A stretch of 64,000 nt of DNA from Pseudomonas pharyngis (GCF_021602345.1 NZ_BQID01000010.1:1-64000); one strand, 5' to 3'; counted from the first letter of the stretch, positions 46,729 to 56,598 are shown. Numbers and translations are program-made. Notes: a model not told the origin generated them from the sequence alone.

Positions 46729-47483
46729 GCACTCAAGCCGCATTCAGCGCAGCGTTGCTCGATATCGTTCTGCCCTGCCCCGACGGTTTGTACAGCGCCA
46801 ACGGTGCCGACCCGGCCAGCCGTTTCGCGGTGTACCGCAACAATGTTCAGAGCTCGTTGATCAACGCACTGGCCGACGGTTATCCCGTGGTGATGCAGCT
46901 GGTGGGGGACGAATTCTTCCGGGCCATGGCCGGAGTTTTTGTGCAAAGCCATCCGCCCCACAATCCGATGATGAGCTATTACGGCGGTGAGCTGGCGGAC
47001 TTCATCAGCGGCTTCGAACCTGCCGCGAGCGTTCCCTATCTGGCTGACGTCGCAAGGCTGGAACGCCTGCGCACGCTGGCCTATCACGCGGCCGATGCGT
47101 TGCCTCTGAGTCAGGAGCGGATCGCCACTGTATTTGCAGACGCCGATGCGCTGAATGAACTGCGCATCGGCCTGCACCCTTCGCTGTATCTGCTCGATTC
47201 AAACTTCGCCGTGGTGGACATCTGGGCCGCGCATCAGCACGACGCGACCCTGGGCGGGATCGATCTGCATCACGCCCAACACGCGCTGATCCTGCGTAAT
47301 GAACTGGAGGTCGAGGTGTTCGCCGTGGATCGCGGCGCCAGCCAGTTCATTCGCCAGCTCAAGGCCGGCCTGTCACTCACGCAGGCTCTGGAATCCGCCG
47401 AGGCCTTCGACCTCAGCCAGACCCTCGCCCTGCTGATCAGTCGCCAAGTCATCACTCATTTCCATCCAAAGGTGTCGTCATGA
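46725..47483 (+). CDS. bufC: DUF2063 partner protein (BufC/GigB)
   Basis: A 252-aa protein with an N-terminal DUF2063 domain (residues ~5-95, including [20 protein letters not shown]) and a C-terminal part. In RiPP systems with MNIO enzymes this partner delivers the precursor peptide to the oxidase, using a RiPP-recognition-like fold. It is coupled to bufB and to the DoxX gene by ATGA overlaps, which supports a joint complex. Confidence 0.86.
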   Translation: MSTQAAFSAALLDIVLPCPDGLYSANGADPASRFAVYRNNVQSSLINALADGYPVVMQLVGDEFFRAMAGVFVQSHPPHNPMMSYYGGELADFISGFEPAASVPYLADVARLERLRTLAYHAADALPLSQERIATVFADADALNELRIGLHPSLYLLDSNFAVVDIWAAHQHDATLGGIDLHHAQHALILRNELEVEVFAVDRGASQFIRQLKAGLSLTQALESAEAFDLSQTLALLISRQVITHFHPKVSS

Positions 47484-47995
47484 ACAGCCTCATTGTCCGC
47501 GCCATCGCGCTGCTGGAAAAAATCCCCCAGAGTCTGATCGCTTTCATCGCGCGTTTTTCCATCGCAGCGGTGTTCTGGAAATCCGGGCAGACCAAGGTCG
47601 AAGGGCTGGCCGTCGACCTGATCGATGGCACCTTCGAGTTCGGCTGGCCGCGTCTGGGCGACTCGACGATTCCACTGTTCAAGAGCGAATACCATGTGCC
47701 GCTGCTTTCGCCGGAAATCGCCGCGCATCTGGCCGCGTTTGCCGAGCACTTTTTCCCGGTCCTGATCCTGATTGGCTTCGCCACGCGCTTTTCTGCGCTG
47801 GCGTTGCTGGGCATGACCCTGACCATTCAGTTGTTCGTGTACCCGGATGCCTACCCGACCCACGGCACCTGGATGGCGGTGTTGCTGTACCTGATGGCCA
47901 CCGGGCCGGGAAAAGTGTCGATCGATCACCTGATCGCCCGGCACTACAACCGGTCCAGCGCTTCGCCGCTGAGTTTGAACCAGCCGATCAGGTAA
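47480..47995 (+). CDS. DoxX-family membrane protein of the buf/gig operon
   Basis: A 171-aa DoxX-family membrane protein with about four TM helices. It has a typical ARFSIAAVFWKSGQTKVEG start and a HTRFSAL-like stretch (GFATRFSALALLG) in the middle. In gig and buf operons the last gene is of this type (GigT/BufD-like); it may help electron transfer or redox balance of the maturation, but that is unproven. It overlaps bufC by four bases and the convergent LysR gene by 52 bases. Confidence 0.84.
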   Translation: MNSLIVRAIALLEKIPQSLIAFIARFSIAAVFWKSGQTKVEGLAVDLIDGTFEFGWPRLGDSTIPLFKSEYHVPLLSPEIAAHLAAFAEHFFPVLILIGFATRFSALALLGMTLTIQLFVYPDAYPTHGTWMAVLLYLMATGPGKVSIDHLIARHYNRSSASPLSLNQPIR

Positions 47996-48852
47996 TCCGC
48001 CAGTACCTGAGTGCGTTTCGGTAGCCCGCCCTGATACGGATGCACCAGATACATCGGCATGCGGCGGGTCTGAAAATCGCGCAGGAGCCAGCGCAATCGA
48101 CCGTCAGCCAATTCCGTCTGCAACAGATAGGACGGCAAGCGAGCGATCCCGGCGCCGGCCAGTGCGGCTTTCTTCAACAGGTTGTAGTGATTGCTGGCGA
48201 ACGGTCCCGACACCCGCACCCGCAGCAGTTCGTGCTGTTGGTGATAGAGCCATTCCTCGCGACCGCTGTAATGACTGTTGAGCAGACAACGGTGCTCGGC
48301 CAGCGCCTGCGGCGTCAGCGGTTCGCCAAAGCGCTCCAGATAGTCAGGGCTGGCGCAGGTCATTTCCTGCCAGGCCAGCAGCGGCTTGGCCACCAGTCGC
48401 TCATCATTGGCGACTTCAGTGCGGATCGCCAGATCGAAGCCTTCGCGGGACAGGTCGCGGTAGCTGTTGTTCAGCTCCAGTTCGATCTGCACCTCGGGGT
48501 ATTTCTGCGAGAAATCCAGCAACAGGCCATCGAAGAAGGTTTCTCCCAGCGACACCGGAACGGTCATACGCACCGGGCCGGCCATGTCGTCCTTCAATCG
48601 CGCCAATGCCTGACGCGCTCTTTCAACCTGGACGACAAGCGCCTGAGCCTGTGGCAACAATGCCGCACCGGCCGCCGTCAGGCTTAGACGACGCGTGGTG
48701 CGTTGCAGCAACACCACGGAAAACCGCGCCTCCAGCTGACTGATGCGCTTGGACAACTGTCCCTTGCTGCACCCCAGTTGCTGCGCCGCCAGGGTAAAGC
48801 TGCCGGCCTCGATCAACACCGCGAACGCCGCCAGATCATCCATCTCGCTCAT
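47944..48852 (-). CDS. LysR-family regulator
   Basis: A 302-aa LysR-type regulator. HTH residues ~5-60 include SFTLAAQQLGCSKGQLSKRI, followed by the effector domain. The start at 48852 (MSEMDDLAAF) is chosen over 48915; family proteins begin close to the DDLAAF motif. It is divergent from the SDR gene at 48956, which is its most likely target. Its 3' end overlaps the DoxX gene. Confidence 0.86.
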   Translation of the reverse strand: MSEMDDLAAFAVLIEAGSFTLAAQQLGCSKGQLSKRISQLEARFSVVLLQRTTRRLSLTAAGAALLPQAQALVVQVERARQALARLKDDMAGPVRMTVPVSLGETFFDGLLLDFSQKYPEVQIELELNNSYRDLSREGFDLAIRTEVANDERLVAKPLLAWQEMTCASPDYLERFGEPLTPQALAEHRCLLNSHYSGREEWLYHQQHELLRVRVSGPFASNHYNLLKKAALAGAGIARLPSYLLQTELADGRLRWLLRDFQTRRMPMYLVHPYQGGLPKRTQVLADYLIGWFKLSGEALDRL

Positions 48853-48955
48853 GGATTGTTTCCAATTGAAAACCAAAGGTTGCCCATTAGTGCGCTTATC
48901 CGCAGAAAAAACCACTCTAGACTGAAACCTCGTTCAATCACTTGAGGCAATCACG

Positions 48956-49555
48956 ATGAAAATTCTGTTGATCGGCGCGGGCGGCACCATCGGTTCGGCC
49001 GTGGACAAAGAGCTGTCGCAGCGTCATGAAGTCATTCGTATCGGTCGCAGCAGCGGCGATTATCAGGTGGATATCAGCGACAGCGCATCGATTCGCAAGC
49101 TGTTCGAACAGACCGGCAAGTTCGACGCGCTGGTCTGCGCCGCCGGCAACGTGACCTTCGCTCCACTGGGTGAAATGACCGAAGACAGCTTCGCCCTCGG
49201 CCTGAAAGACAAGTTGATGGGCCAGGTCAATCTGCTGCTGATCGGCCGCGAATTCGCCAACGACGGCGCATCGTTCACTTTCACCACCGGCGTGCTCAGC
49301 CACGATCCAATCCGCAGCGGCGCGTCGGCTGCACTGGTCAACGGCGCGCTGGACAGCTTCGTGCGGGCCGCCGCCATCGAACTGCCACGCGGTCTGCGCG
49401 TGAACTCGATCAGCCCGACCGTGCTGGTCGAAGCCATGGGCAGCTACGCCCCGTACTTCCGTGGCTACAAGCCGGTTCCTGCGGCGGATGTGGCATTGGC
49501 CTACGCCAAAAGTGTCGAAGGCTTGCAGACAGGTCAGACGTTTCACGTGGGCTAA
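48956..49555 (+). CDS. short-chain dehydrogenase/reductase lacking the Tyr-Lys pair
   Basis: A 199-aa SDR-fold protein. The nucleotide motif LLIGAGGTIGSAV and the CAAGNV motif are standard. However the active-site positions YxxxK read Ala125 and Asn129 (ASAALVNGAL), so the usual SDR chemistry should not work. It belongs to a short group of atypical SDRs. It is divergent from a LysR regulator with ~100 bases between, a typical regulator/target layout. Confidence 0.85.
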   Translation: MKILLIGAGGTIGSAVDKELSQRHEVIRIGRSSGDYQVDISDSASIRKLFEQTGKFDALVCAAGNVTFAPLGEMTEDSFALGLKDKLMGQVNLLLIGREFANDGASFTFTTGVLSHDPIRSGASAALVNGALDSFVRAAAIELPRGLRVNSISPTVLVEAMGSYAPYFRGYKPVPAADVALAYAKSVEGLQTGQTFHVG

Positions 49556-49614
49556 ACCCTTGTGATGAACGGTCAGCCTGCGTAACGTGGCGGCACTTGT
49601 CTGGAGAGCCGAAG

Positions 49615-50268
49615 ATGCGTGTTGCCCGTTCCCTGATCGTTGTTGCCCTGCTCCCGTTGTTTGCCGCGTGCCAGTTGTTCGATGGCGCGCGGGAAAGCGC
49701 CTCCCACGTCGGCCAGACGCGGATGCAGGGGCAACTGACCGCTGCCGACGGCAAACTGGTGTTCCAGGCCTGCGGCGAGCAGCGCCAATACGTAGTCAAT
49801 GACATCGGCGGCACCAGCGTCCTGCAAGAGGCCGCCACCCTGGCCGATGAGCAAGGCAAGCTGTTCGCCGACGTGCGCGGGAAGATCGCCGGCGACCGCC
49901 TCGACCTGACCCAGCTCTATCGCGTCGAACGCTCCGGCACTGCCTGCGACGATCCCAACTTCAAACAGTTGATCCTGCGCGCCGCCGGTCATGGCCCGGA
50001 ATGGAACGTCAAGGTCAGCGGCAAGGGCCTGGTCATCGACCGCGAAGGCCAGCCGCCGCTCGCCGTGCCTTACGTCGAAGAACAACTGGGCGATGGCCGC
50101 TTCAACCTCAGCAGCGAAGCCAACAACCAGCGCATCGAATTGTGGGTGGCGCCGCAGCGCTGTGTCGACAGCAGCACCGGCAGCGTGCAGCACATGAGCG
50201 CCGAGTTGCGTATCGACGGCCAGGTACAGCGCGGTTGCGGGTATTTCGGCGGTTCGCGTAACGACTGA
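49615..50268 (+). CDS. COG3650-like lipoprotein
   Basis: A 217-aa predicted lipoprotein. The signal ends at LLPLFAAC with lipidated Cys18. The mature protein is beta-rich with paired Cys (around FQACGEQ, TACDDP, QRCVD, RGCGYF), similar to the COG3650 group. The start at 49615 (MRVARSL) has GGAGAGCCG upstream. Function is unknown; cell-envelope location is firm. Confidence 0.78.
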   Translation: MRVARSLIVVALLPLFAACQLFDGARESASHVGQTRMQGQLTAADGKLVFQACGEQRQYVVNDIGGTSVLQEAATLADEQGKLFADVRGKIAGDRLDLTQLYRVERSGTACDDPNFKQLILRAAGHGPEWNVKVSGKGLVIDREGQPPLAVPYVEEQLGDGRFNLSSEANNQRIELWVAPQRCVDSSTGSVQHMSAELRIDGQVQRGCGYFGGSRND

Positions 50269-50363
50269 TCGTTTTACCCTCACGGGATCCGGCGGATGCG
50301 GCTTATAATCGCCGCCTTCAAACGCCCTGGCGCAGTTGTGCGCCCCGCGAACCGGATCCTGTC

Positions 50364-51977
50364 ATGTTACGAATCACCGAACTCAAGCTGCCGATCGACC
50401 ATCCCGACGAAGACCTGCGCGCTGCCATCGTGCAACGCCTGGGCATTGCCAGCGATGACCTGCTCGATTTCACCTTGTTCAAGCGCAGCTACGATGCGCG
50501 CAAAAAGTCCTCCGAACTTTGCTTCATCTACACCATCGACCTCGAAGTGCGCGACGAGGCCAAAGTGTTGGGCAAGTTCGCCGACGACCGTAACGTCAAC
50601 GTGGCGCCGGATGTCAGCTACAAATTCGTCGGCCAGGCGCCAAGCGACCTGAGCCAGCGCCCGATCGTGGTCGGTTTCGGCCCGTGCGGGATCTTCGCCG
50701 GCCTGCTGCTGGCGCAGATGGGCTTCAAGCCGATCATCCTCGAACGCGGCACCGAAGTGCGCCAGCGCACCAAGGACACCTGGGGCCTGTGGCGCAAAAG
50801 CGTGCTCAACCCCGAGTCCAACGTGCAGTTTGGCGAAGGCGGCGCGGGCACGTTCTCCGACGGCAAGCTGTACAGCCAGATCAAGGATCCGAAATTCCTC
50901 GGCCGCAAGGTTCTGCACGAATTCGTCAAGGCCGGCGCGCCGGAAGAAATCCTCTACGTCAGCAAACCGCACATCGGTACGTTCCGCCTGACCGGCATGG
51001 TCGAGACCATGCGCGAAGAAATCCGCGCCCTCGGCGGTGAAGTACGCTTCCAGGAACGCGTCACCGACGTGCTGATCGAGGACGGCCAACTGGTCGGCGT
51101 CGAGCTGGCCAGCGGCGAAACCCTGCACTCCAGACACGTGATCCTGGCGCTGGGCCACAGTGCCCGCGACACCTTCCGCATGCTCCACAGCCGTGGCGTG
51201 TTCATGGAAGCCAAGCCGTTCTCGGTGGGTTTCCGCATCGAGCACCCGCAATCGTTGATCGACCGTGCGCGACTGGGCAAATACGCCGGCCACCCCAAGT
51301 TGGGCGCCGCCGACTACAAACTGGTGCACCACGCCAAGAACGGCCGTTCGGTCTACAGCTTCTGCATGTGCCCGGGCGGTACCGTGGTGGCGGCGACTTC
51401 CGAGCCGAACCGCGTGGTCACCAACGGCATGAGCCAGTACTCGCGTAACGAGCGCAATGCCAACTCCGGCATCGTCGTCGGCATCACCCCGGAAGTCGAT
51501 TATCCGGGCGGCCCGCTGGCCGGGATCGAGTTGCAGGAACGTCTGGAATCCCACGCCTTCATCCTCGGCGGCAGCGACTACAAGGCGCCGGCGCAACTGG
51601 TCGGCGACTTCATCAACGACATTCCTTCGACCGAACTGGGCGAAGTCGAACCCTCGTACAAACCGGGCGTGGCCCTGGGCGATCTGGCCTTGGCCCTGCC
51701 GGACTTCGCCATCGAAGCGATCCGCGAAGCACTGCCGGCGTTCGAGAAGCAGATTCGCGGTTATTCGCTGCACGATGCGGTGCTGACCGGGATCGAGACC
51801 CGCACCTCTTCGCCGCTGCGCATCACGCGTAACGAGGCGCTGCAGAGCATGAACGTCAAAGGACTGTTCCCGGCCGGTGAAGGCGCGGGTTATGCGGGCG
51901 GGATTCTGTCGGCGGGTGTGGACGGGATTCGCATCGCGGAAGCCGTGGCGCGTGACATTCTCGGTCTCGAGGCCTGA
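50364..51977 (+). CDS. FAD-dependent oxidoreductase, COG2509 family
   Basis: A 537-aa FAD-dependent dehydrogenase. An N-terminal ~90-residue domain (MLRITELKLPIDHPDEDLR) precedes the FAD-binding motif VVGFGPCGIFAG near residue 100. A second FAD contact is FPAGEGAGYAGGILSAGVDG near the C-terminus. The sequence SPLRITRNEALQSMNVKG fits this family. It is a widely conserved protein of unknown substrate. It is monocistronic with a REPIN after it. Confidence 0.86.
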   Translation: MLRITELKLPIDHPDEDLRAAIVQRLGIASDDLLDFTLFKRSYDARKKSSELCFIYTIDLEVRDEAKVLGKFADDRNVNVAPDVSYKFVGQAPSDLSQRPIVVGFGPCGIFAGLLLAQMGFKPIILERGTEVRQRTKDTWGLWRKSVLNPESNVQFGEGGAGTFSDGKLYSQIKDPKFLGRKVLHEFVKAGAPEEILYVSKPHIGTFRLTGMVETMREEIRALGGEVRFQERVTDVLIEDGQLVGVELASGETLHSRHVILALGHSARDTFRMLHSRGVFMEAKPFSVGFRIEHPQSLIDRARLGKYAGHPKLGAADYKLVHHAKNGRSVYSFCMCPGGTVVAATSEPNRVVTNGMSQYSRNERNANSGIVVGITPEVDYPGGPLAGIELQERLESHAFILGGSDYKAPAQLVGDFINDIPSTELGEVEPSYKPGVALGDLALALPDFAIEAIREALPAFEKQIRGYSLHDAVLTGIETRTSSPLRITRNEALQSMNVKGLFPAGEGAGYAGGILSAGVDGIRIAEAVARDILGLEA

Positions 51978-51988
51978 CACCGGAAAAT

Positions 51989-52092
51989 TGTGGGAGCGGG
52001 CTTGCTCGCGAATGCGTTGGATCAGTCAACATAATGGTTGAATGTAAGACCGCATTCGTCGGATCGCCGCCCGGAGCAAGCCCGCTCCCACA
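51989..52092. repeat. REPIN between convergent genes
   Basis: TGTGGGAGCGGGCTTGCTCG (51989 on) and GGAGCAAGCCCGCTCCCACA (52073-52092) form inverted REP arms with a longer loop than usual. Confidence 0.88.
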
Positions 52093-52108
52093 TCAGGTTC
52101 CGGGTGTA

Positions 52109-53203
52109 TCAAATATTGGCGCGTAGAACCGAGGTCGGCAGCGCCTCACCCTGCTCGGCACTCGCCGCCACGGCCGCCATCAATCCCTCCAGCTCATAGC
52201 CCTGCGCCTTGAGCCACGCCTGATCGTAATAGGTGTCCGCGTAGCGCTCGCCGCCATCGCACAGAATCGCCACGATCGAGCCCGACTCCCCCGCCGCTTT
52301 CATCTGCTGGGCCGCCATCAGCGCGCCGATCAGGTTGGTCCCGCTCGACCCGCCCACATGCCGGCCCAGACGCTGCGCCAGGTAATGCATGGCCGCCAGC
52401 GACAACGCATCCGGCACCTTGACCATCGCATCGATCACCTTCGGCAGGAACGACGCTTCTACCCGTGGCCGGCCGATGCCTTCGATGCGCGAACCGTGGT
52501 CCAGACGCAGGCTGGCGTCGCCAGTCTGGTAGTAGTCGAAAAACACCGAACGCTCGGCATCAGCGCACAGCACGCGGGTGCAGTGCTGGCGATAACGCAC
52601 GTAACGACCGAGGGTCGCGGTGGTACCGCCAGTGCCGGGGCTGGAAATCAGCCAGGCCGGGCATGGGTGCTGTTCGTAGCGCATTTGCTGGAAGATCGAC
52701 TCGGCGATGTTGTTGTTCGCCCGCCAGTCAGTGGCGCGTTCGGCGTAGGTGAACTGGTCGATGAAGTGCCCGTCGTGTTCGCGGGCCAGGCGTTCGGATT
52801 CGGCGTAGATCTGGGTCGGATCATCCACCAGATGACTCTGGCCACCGTAGAAGGCGATCTGCGCAATCTTTTCCTTGGAAGTGGTCGCCGGCATCACCGC
52901 AATGAACGGCAGGCCGAGCATCCGCGCGAAGTACGCTTCGGAAATCGCCGTCGAACCGCTGGACGCCTCGATCACCGGTGCGCCGGGCTTGAGCCAGCCG
53001 TTACACAAGGCGTAGAGAAACAGCGAACGGGCCAGCCGGTGCTTGAGGCTGCCGGTCGGGTGGCTGGATTCATCCTTGAAATACAACTCGATGCCCGGAA
53101 ACCCCGGCAGCGGCAAGGGGATCAGGTGGGTGTCGGCGCTGCGCTGGAAGTCCGCTTCGATAATCCGGATGGCTTCGCGGGCCCACTGTCGGTTGTCGCT
53201 CAT
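52109..53203 (-). CDS. PLP-dependent cysteine synthase-like enzyme
   Basis: A 364-aa fold type II PLP enzyme. The PLP Lys is in SHPTGSLKHRLA and the phosphate loop is SSPGTGGTTAT. It resembles Cds1-type L-cysteine desulfhydrases and atypical cysteine synthases more than CysK or CysM. The start at 53203 (MSDNRQWAREA) is chosen over 53257 because the extension is not family-like. Activity is inferred from family only. Confidence 0.84.
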   Translation of the reverse strand: MSDNRQWAREAIRIIEADFQRSADTHLIPLPLPGFPGIELYFKDESSHPTGSLKHRLARSLFLYALCNGWLKPGAPVIEASSGSTAISEAYFARMLGLPFIAVMPATTSKEKIAQIAFYGGQSHLVDDPTQIYAESERLAREHDGHFIDQFTYAERATDWRANNNIAESIFQQMRYEQHPCPAWLISSPGTGGTTATLGRYVRYRQHCTRVLCADAERSVFFDYYQTGDASLRLDHGSRIEGIGRPRVEASFLPKVIDAMVKVPDALSLAAMHYLAQRLGRHVGGSSGTNLIGALMAAQQMKAAGESGSIVAILCDGGERYADTYYDQAWLKAQGYELEGLMAAVAASAEQGEALPTSVLRANI

Positions 53204-53449
53204 GGCTGTCGTTCTCGTTGAATCGGGCAGAAGTGCCTTTACAGGCTCAGCCCCCAAGCTTAGGAAAAAACCTACGGCACCGACAGATACAGCTGAACTT
53301 CAATCCCTTGGGCAACTGCTAGGCTCTCCTGCACGTGGGGGCCGATGCCTGTAACCATATATAACAAAAAAGAATATAACTTTTGTTTTAACAACTAACG
53401 GTACGGGTTAGGGTGTGCCACCTTTTGACTTTATCGATGGAGAGCGACC

Positions 53450-54637
53450 TTGCCTCTGCGTAGCACTTTCACGCGTTTCTTTCAGTTGGAAGCTGCCAGC
53501 GGTCTGTTATTGATCGCCGCGGCCATCCTGGCTCTGATCATCAACAACTCGCCGCTGTCGTGGTTGTACAACGGCCTGCTCGACACCCCGGTGGTGGCGC
53601 AGATCGGCGCATTGAAAATCGCCAAGCCTCTGCTGCTGTGGATCAACGACGGCCTGATGGCGCTGTTCTTCCTGCTGATCGGCCTGGAAGTGAAGCGCGA
53701 AGTCCTCGACGGTCAGTTGTCCAAGCCGTCGCAGATCGTCCTGCCCGGTGCGGCGGCGATCGGCGGCATGCTGGTGCCGGCACTGATCTACTGGTTCCTC
53801 AACCGCGACAACCCGGCCGCCCTCGATGGCTGGGCGATTCCGACCGCCACCGACATCGCCTTCGCCCTCGGCGTACTGGCCTTGCTCGGCAAGCGCGTGC
53901 CGGTGTCGCTGAAGCTGTTCCTGATGACCCTGGCGATCATCGATGACCTCGGTGCCATCGTGATCATTGCGATCTTCTACTCCGGTGAGTTGTCGACCCT
54001 GTCGCTGGGCCTGGCGGCGGCGTGCATCGCGGCGCTGGTGGCGATGAACCGGCTCGGGGTGGTCAAGCTCGGGCCGTACATGATCATTGGTTTGATTCTC
54101 TGGGTCTGCGTGCTCAAGAGCGGTGTCCACGCCACGCTGGCCGGCGTAACCCTGGCGTTCTGCATCCCGCTGCGCACCAAGAATGCCGAGCCTTCGCCGC
54201 TATTGGCCCTCGAACACGCGCTGCACCCGTGGGTCGCCTACGGCATTCTGCCGCTGTTCGCCTTCGCCAACGCCGGCCTGTCCCTGACCGGCGTGACCGC
54301 CGAAAGCTTCACCCACCACGTCCCGATGGGCATCGCCGTCGGCCTGCTGCTGGGCAAGACTCTCGGCGTGTTCGGCCTGACCTGGCTCGCCGTAAAAATC
54401 GGCATCGCCGCCCTGCCCCACGGCGCCAACTGGGGTCAGGTGCTGGGCGTGGCGATCCTCTGCGGGATCGGCTTCACCATGAGCCTGTTTGTCGGCTCCC
54501 TCGCCTTCGTGCCGGGCGCCAGTGAATACGCCGGGATGGACCGAATGGGCATTCTCACCGGCTCGGTGTTTGCGGCATTGATCGGTTATGCGGTGACGGC
54601 GGCTGCGAGCAGAAAGAACACCGCGTTGCCTTCCTGA
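53450..54637 (+). CDS. nhaA: Na+/H+ antiporter NhaA
   Basis: A 395-aa NhaA antiporter with about twelve TM segments. The ion-binding pair is Asp165-Asp166 in [19 protein letters not shown], equal to Asp163-164 of E. coli, and [12 protein letters not shown] is present. Translation most likely starts at TTG (53450) with GGAGAG before it, giving [14 protein letters not shown]. An AT-rich ~100-base leader precedes it. Role: sodium export and pH balance. Confidence 0.93.
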   Translation: MPLRSTFTRFFQLEAASGLLLIAAAILALIINNSPLSWLYNGLLDTPVVAQIGALKIAKPLLLWINDGLMALFFLLIGLEVKREVLDGQLSKPSQIVLPGAAAIGGMLVPALIYWFLNRDNPAALDGWAIPTATDIAFALGVLALLGKRVPVSLKLFLMTLAIIDDLGAIVIIAIFYSGELSTLSLGLAAACIAALVAMNRLGVVKLGPYMIIGLILWVCVLKSGVHATLAGVTLAFCIPLRTKNAEPSPLLALEHALHPWVAYGILPLFAFANAGLSLTGVTAESFTHHVPMGIAVGLLLGKTLGVFGLTWLAVKIGIAALPHGANWGQVLGVAILCGIGFTMSLFVGSLAFVPGASEYAGMDRMGILTGSVFAALIGYAVTAAASRKNTALPS

Positions 54638-54650
54638 TACTCCGTGGATC

Positions 54651-54695
54651 GCTGTAGCGAACAATCCTCACGTCTTTAGAGACGCGTCCTACAGC
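54651..54695. terminator. cruciform-type inverted repeat after nhaA
   Basis: Outer arms GCTGTAG / CTACAGC and an inner hairpin CGTCT-TTAG-AGACG. It is a variant REP-like structure 14 bases past the nhaA stop. Confidence 0.55.
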
Positions 54696-54752
54696 CACGA
54701 TTTTCCTGCTTCGTTAATGGCGCAACCCAACAAAAAACCCCGACCAGTCAGC

Positions 54753-54799
54753 AAAAATCTGCAAAATTATGCTGAAAAATCGGAGAAAAATCTGCAAAA
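54753..54799. repeat. direct repeat near the core/accessory border
   Basis: AAAAATCTGCAAAA occurs exactly twice, at 54753-54766 and 54786-54799. It lies where the GC-rich core sequence gives way to the AT-richer region. It could be an integration scar. Confidence 0.5.
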
Positions 54800-54846
54800 G
54801 GGAGTATGCGGGGCGCGCTCCGAGCGCTGCGGAAACTGTTCATTCC

Positions 54847-55323
54847 CTAGAACCAGATGAATGTGCATTCATTGGACATTGGCGTCTTGGCGACATCACC
54901 TCGACCTGTGCAAGCCAAGGTAATCTTGTCGCCCGGTTTCAGTGTTACGGCGAACTTCTCGTTGCTTTCCGCCAGAGCGAACTGGGGCTCCATGAACTGA
55001 TTCACGCCACCTTTCATCGTGATGTATGGCTTGCCTCTGAAATTGGTGTTGATGCTGACCACAGTGCCGGTCACTTTGAACGGCTTTCCCTTGAAGGTCT
55101 GGTCTGCCGCGTAGGTGTTGCGGCTGTAAGCCTCAGCTATGTCCGCTGCGGTGAAAGACTCCAAGGCGGCAACCCGCTCTGCTTCTTTTTGTCGTTGTGC
55201 CATTTCATCCACCCCTTTGGATGCGGATGTCTTGGGTTGCGACGTGTCATTGGCTACACCCTTGATAACGATGTACGCCAGGCCGACCGCAAGCACGATA
55301 CCGAAAGTCCTTTTCGCTGACAC
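54847..55323 (-). CDS. OB-fold (tRNA_anti-like) putative exported protein
   Basis: A 158-aa protein with an N-terminal membrane anchor or signal (FGIVLAVGLAYIVIKGVA). The C-terminal half (residues ~60-158) contains an OB-fold-like pattern: ADIAEAYSRNTYAADQTFKG, VTGTVVSINTN, KPGDKITLACTG. Such tRNA_anti-like domains occur in exported proteins of plasmids and islands. The start codon is GTG with GAAAGAG upstream. Partner or substrate is unknown. Confidence 0.74.
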   Translation of the reverse strand: MSAKRTFGIVLAVGLAYIVIKGVANDTSQPKTSASKGVDEMAQRQKEAERVAALESFTAADIAEAYSRNTYAADQTFKGKPFKVTGTVVSINTNFRGKPYITMKGGVNQFMEPQFALAESNEKFAVTLKPGDKITLACTGRGDVAKTPMSNECTFIWF

Positions 55324-55448
55324 AGCTCTTTCCTTGAAAGTGACGGAGGGCCCTTATGGTGGCAGGATGGCATGGTGAACGTCCAGTACAGGGGCGTAAG
55401 CTCAGATGAGTTCATCCAACCCCAACACTCACGCGAAGAGACGCGCTC

Positions 55449-56318
55449 ATGGCAAAAGACGATTCGAAGCCGCCCTTGACTTGCTTTAAGTATCGTAGCG
55501 GCGCGAGTGCCCTGAGATGTCTCGAAGAAGGAACGCTTTACTTCGCCAAACCGGGCGAACTGAACGATATCCTCGAAACCAAGTTCGATCATGCGGAGCC
55601 CGAAGCATTCACCAAGATCTATCTAGACACGATCTCCTATGTGAGTGAGAAACGGGGTGGCCCCCGTCTATCACCCGGTTACCCATGCCCTCCTGAGTTT
55701 GTGGCGGTAAACTCAGAAGAAAACGAGCGGTTCAGAAATGCTTGCGACAACGTAGGCATCTTCTCTGCTGCACGTCGCCCCAACGATCAGGCTATGTGGG
55801 CCTATTACGCCGAAGACGGCAAAGGGGTATGTTTTGAACTTGAATGGTCTGCGTCGATCCTTGATGAGAAGGCTTTGATTCCAGTGGACGTGACGTACAG
55901 TCGTGTAGCTCGCAAACATAATCGTGCGGAAGACTGGCGTACCATTTTTCTCGATCTGGCAGAGAAGAACCCTGACGCTAGCTTTCAAGAACTCTATGAG
56001 CTTTCACTTGAAGAAAACTCCCGCCGTAGAGTTGGAATACTTTCAACGGCACGGGCCACGTCCGTAAAACACACAGATTGGGCACATGAACGGGAGATAA
56101 GGATTCTGTCAGGTAAATCAGGCGCCCGTCAGATACTTTCATCCGTACTGAAGCGAGTTCACTTCATGCGTACCGATGGAGATGAATGGGGGCCGATCCT
56201 TCAGGAACTACATCTGAATTACCCTCATGTGGAACTGGCTCAATGGACTTTCCACCACGGAGAAATTACAGCCGCTGTTCGCGGTATGAAAACCAAGTCT
56301 ATCCCCATAGTGGATTGA
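55449..56318 (+). CDS. DUF2971 family protein
   Basis: A 289-aa DUF2971 protein. Typical features are FKYRSGASALRCLEEGTLYF near the N-terminus, SLNDPxE-like GELNDILETKFD, the MWAYYAEDGKGVCFELEW motif and HEREIRI. The family is found widely in islands and defence-rich regions and has no established activity. GCTCATGG context gives a moderate ribosome binding site (AAGAGACGC). It is divergent from the OB-fold gene. Confidence 0.83.
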   Translation: MAKDDSKPPLTCFKYRSGASALRCLEEGTLYFAKPGELNDILETKFDHAEPEAFTKIYLDTISYVSEKRGGPRLSPGYPCPPEFVAVNSEENERFRNACDNVGIFSAARRPNDQAMWAYYAEDGKGVCFELEWSASILDEKALIPVDVTYSRVARKHNRAEDWRTIFLDLAEKNPDASFQELYELSLEENSRRRVGILSTARATSVKHTDWAHEREIRILSGKSGARQILSSVLKRVHFMRTDGDEWGPILQELHLNYPHVELAQWTFHHGEITAAVRGMKTKSIPIVD

Positions 56319-56598
56319 TGAAAAAAAACCTTCGAACGTCATCCCACTCCAGCACACCAAGCAATTCACATACGAAGATCAGTTTCGAAATTGGCGTGGT
56401 CTGCACATAGCGCGTTCCGCTCTTGATCTACGCCGTTGGAAGTGGCCCGTAGCCACCATTCAAAGTCTCTATCCAACCATTTCTCCTCCGCACCTCCAGC
56501 AATTGACATGGAACATAGGGAGTATTCAGTACGGCTTTTGGGATTTGTCCTACAGCCATTACATGAGCTTCCCACTAACGTCGATGCTGCCCAGCTAA

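Noticed and set aside
56366-56575. 69-codon minus-strand frame (EEKWLDRDFEWWLRATSNG)
   Set aside because: Part of it looks like protein, but there is no clear start signal and it sits in a region of gene fragments. It is kept only as a note within the gap entry.
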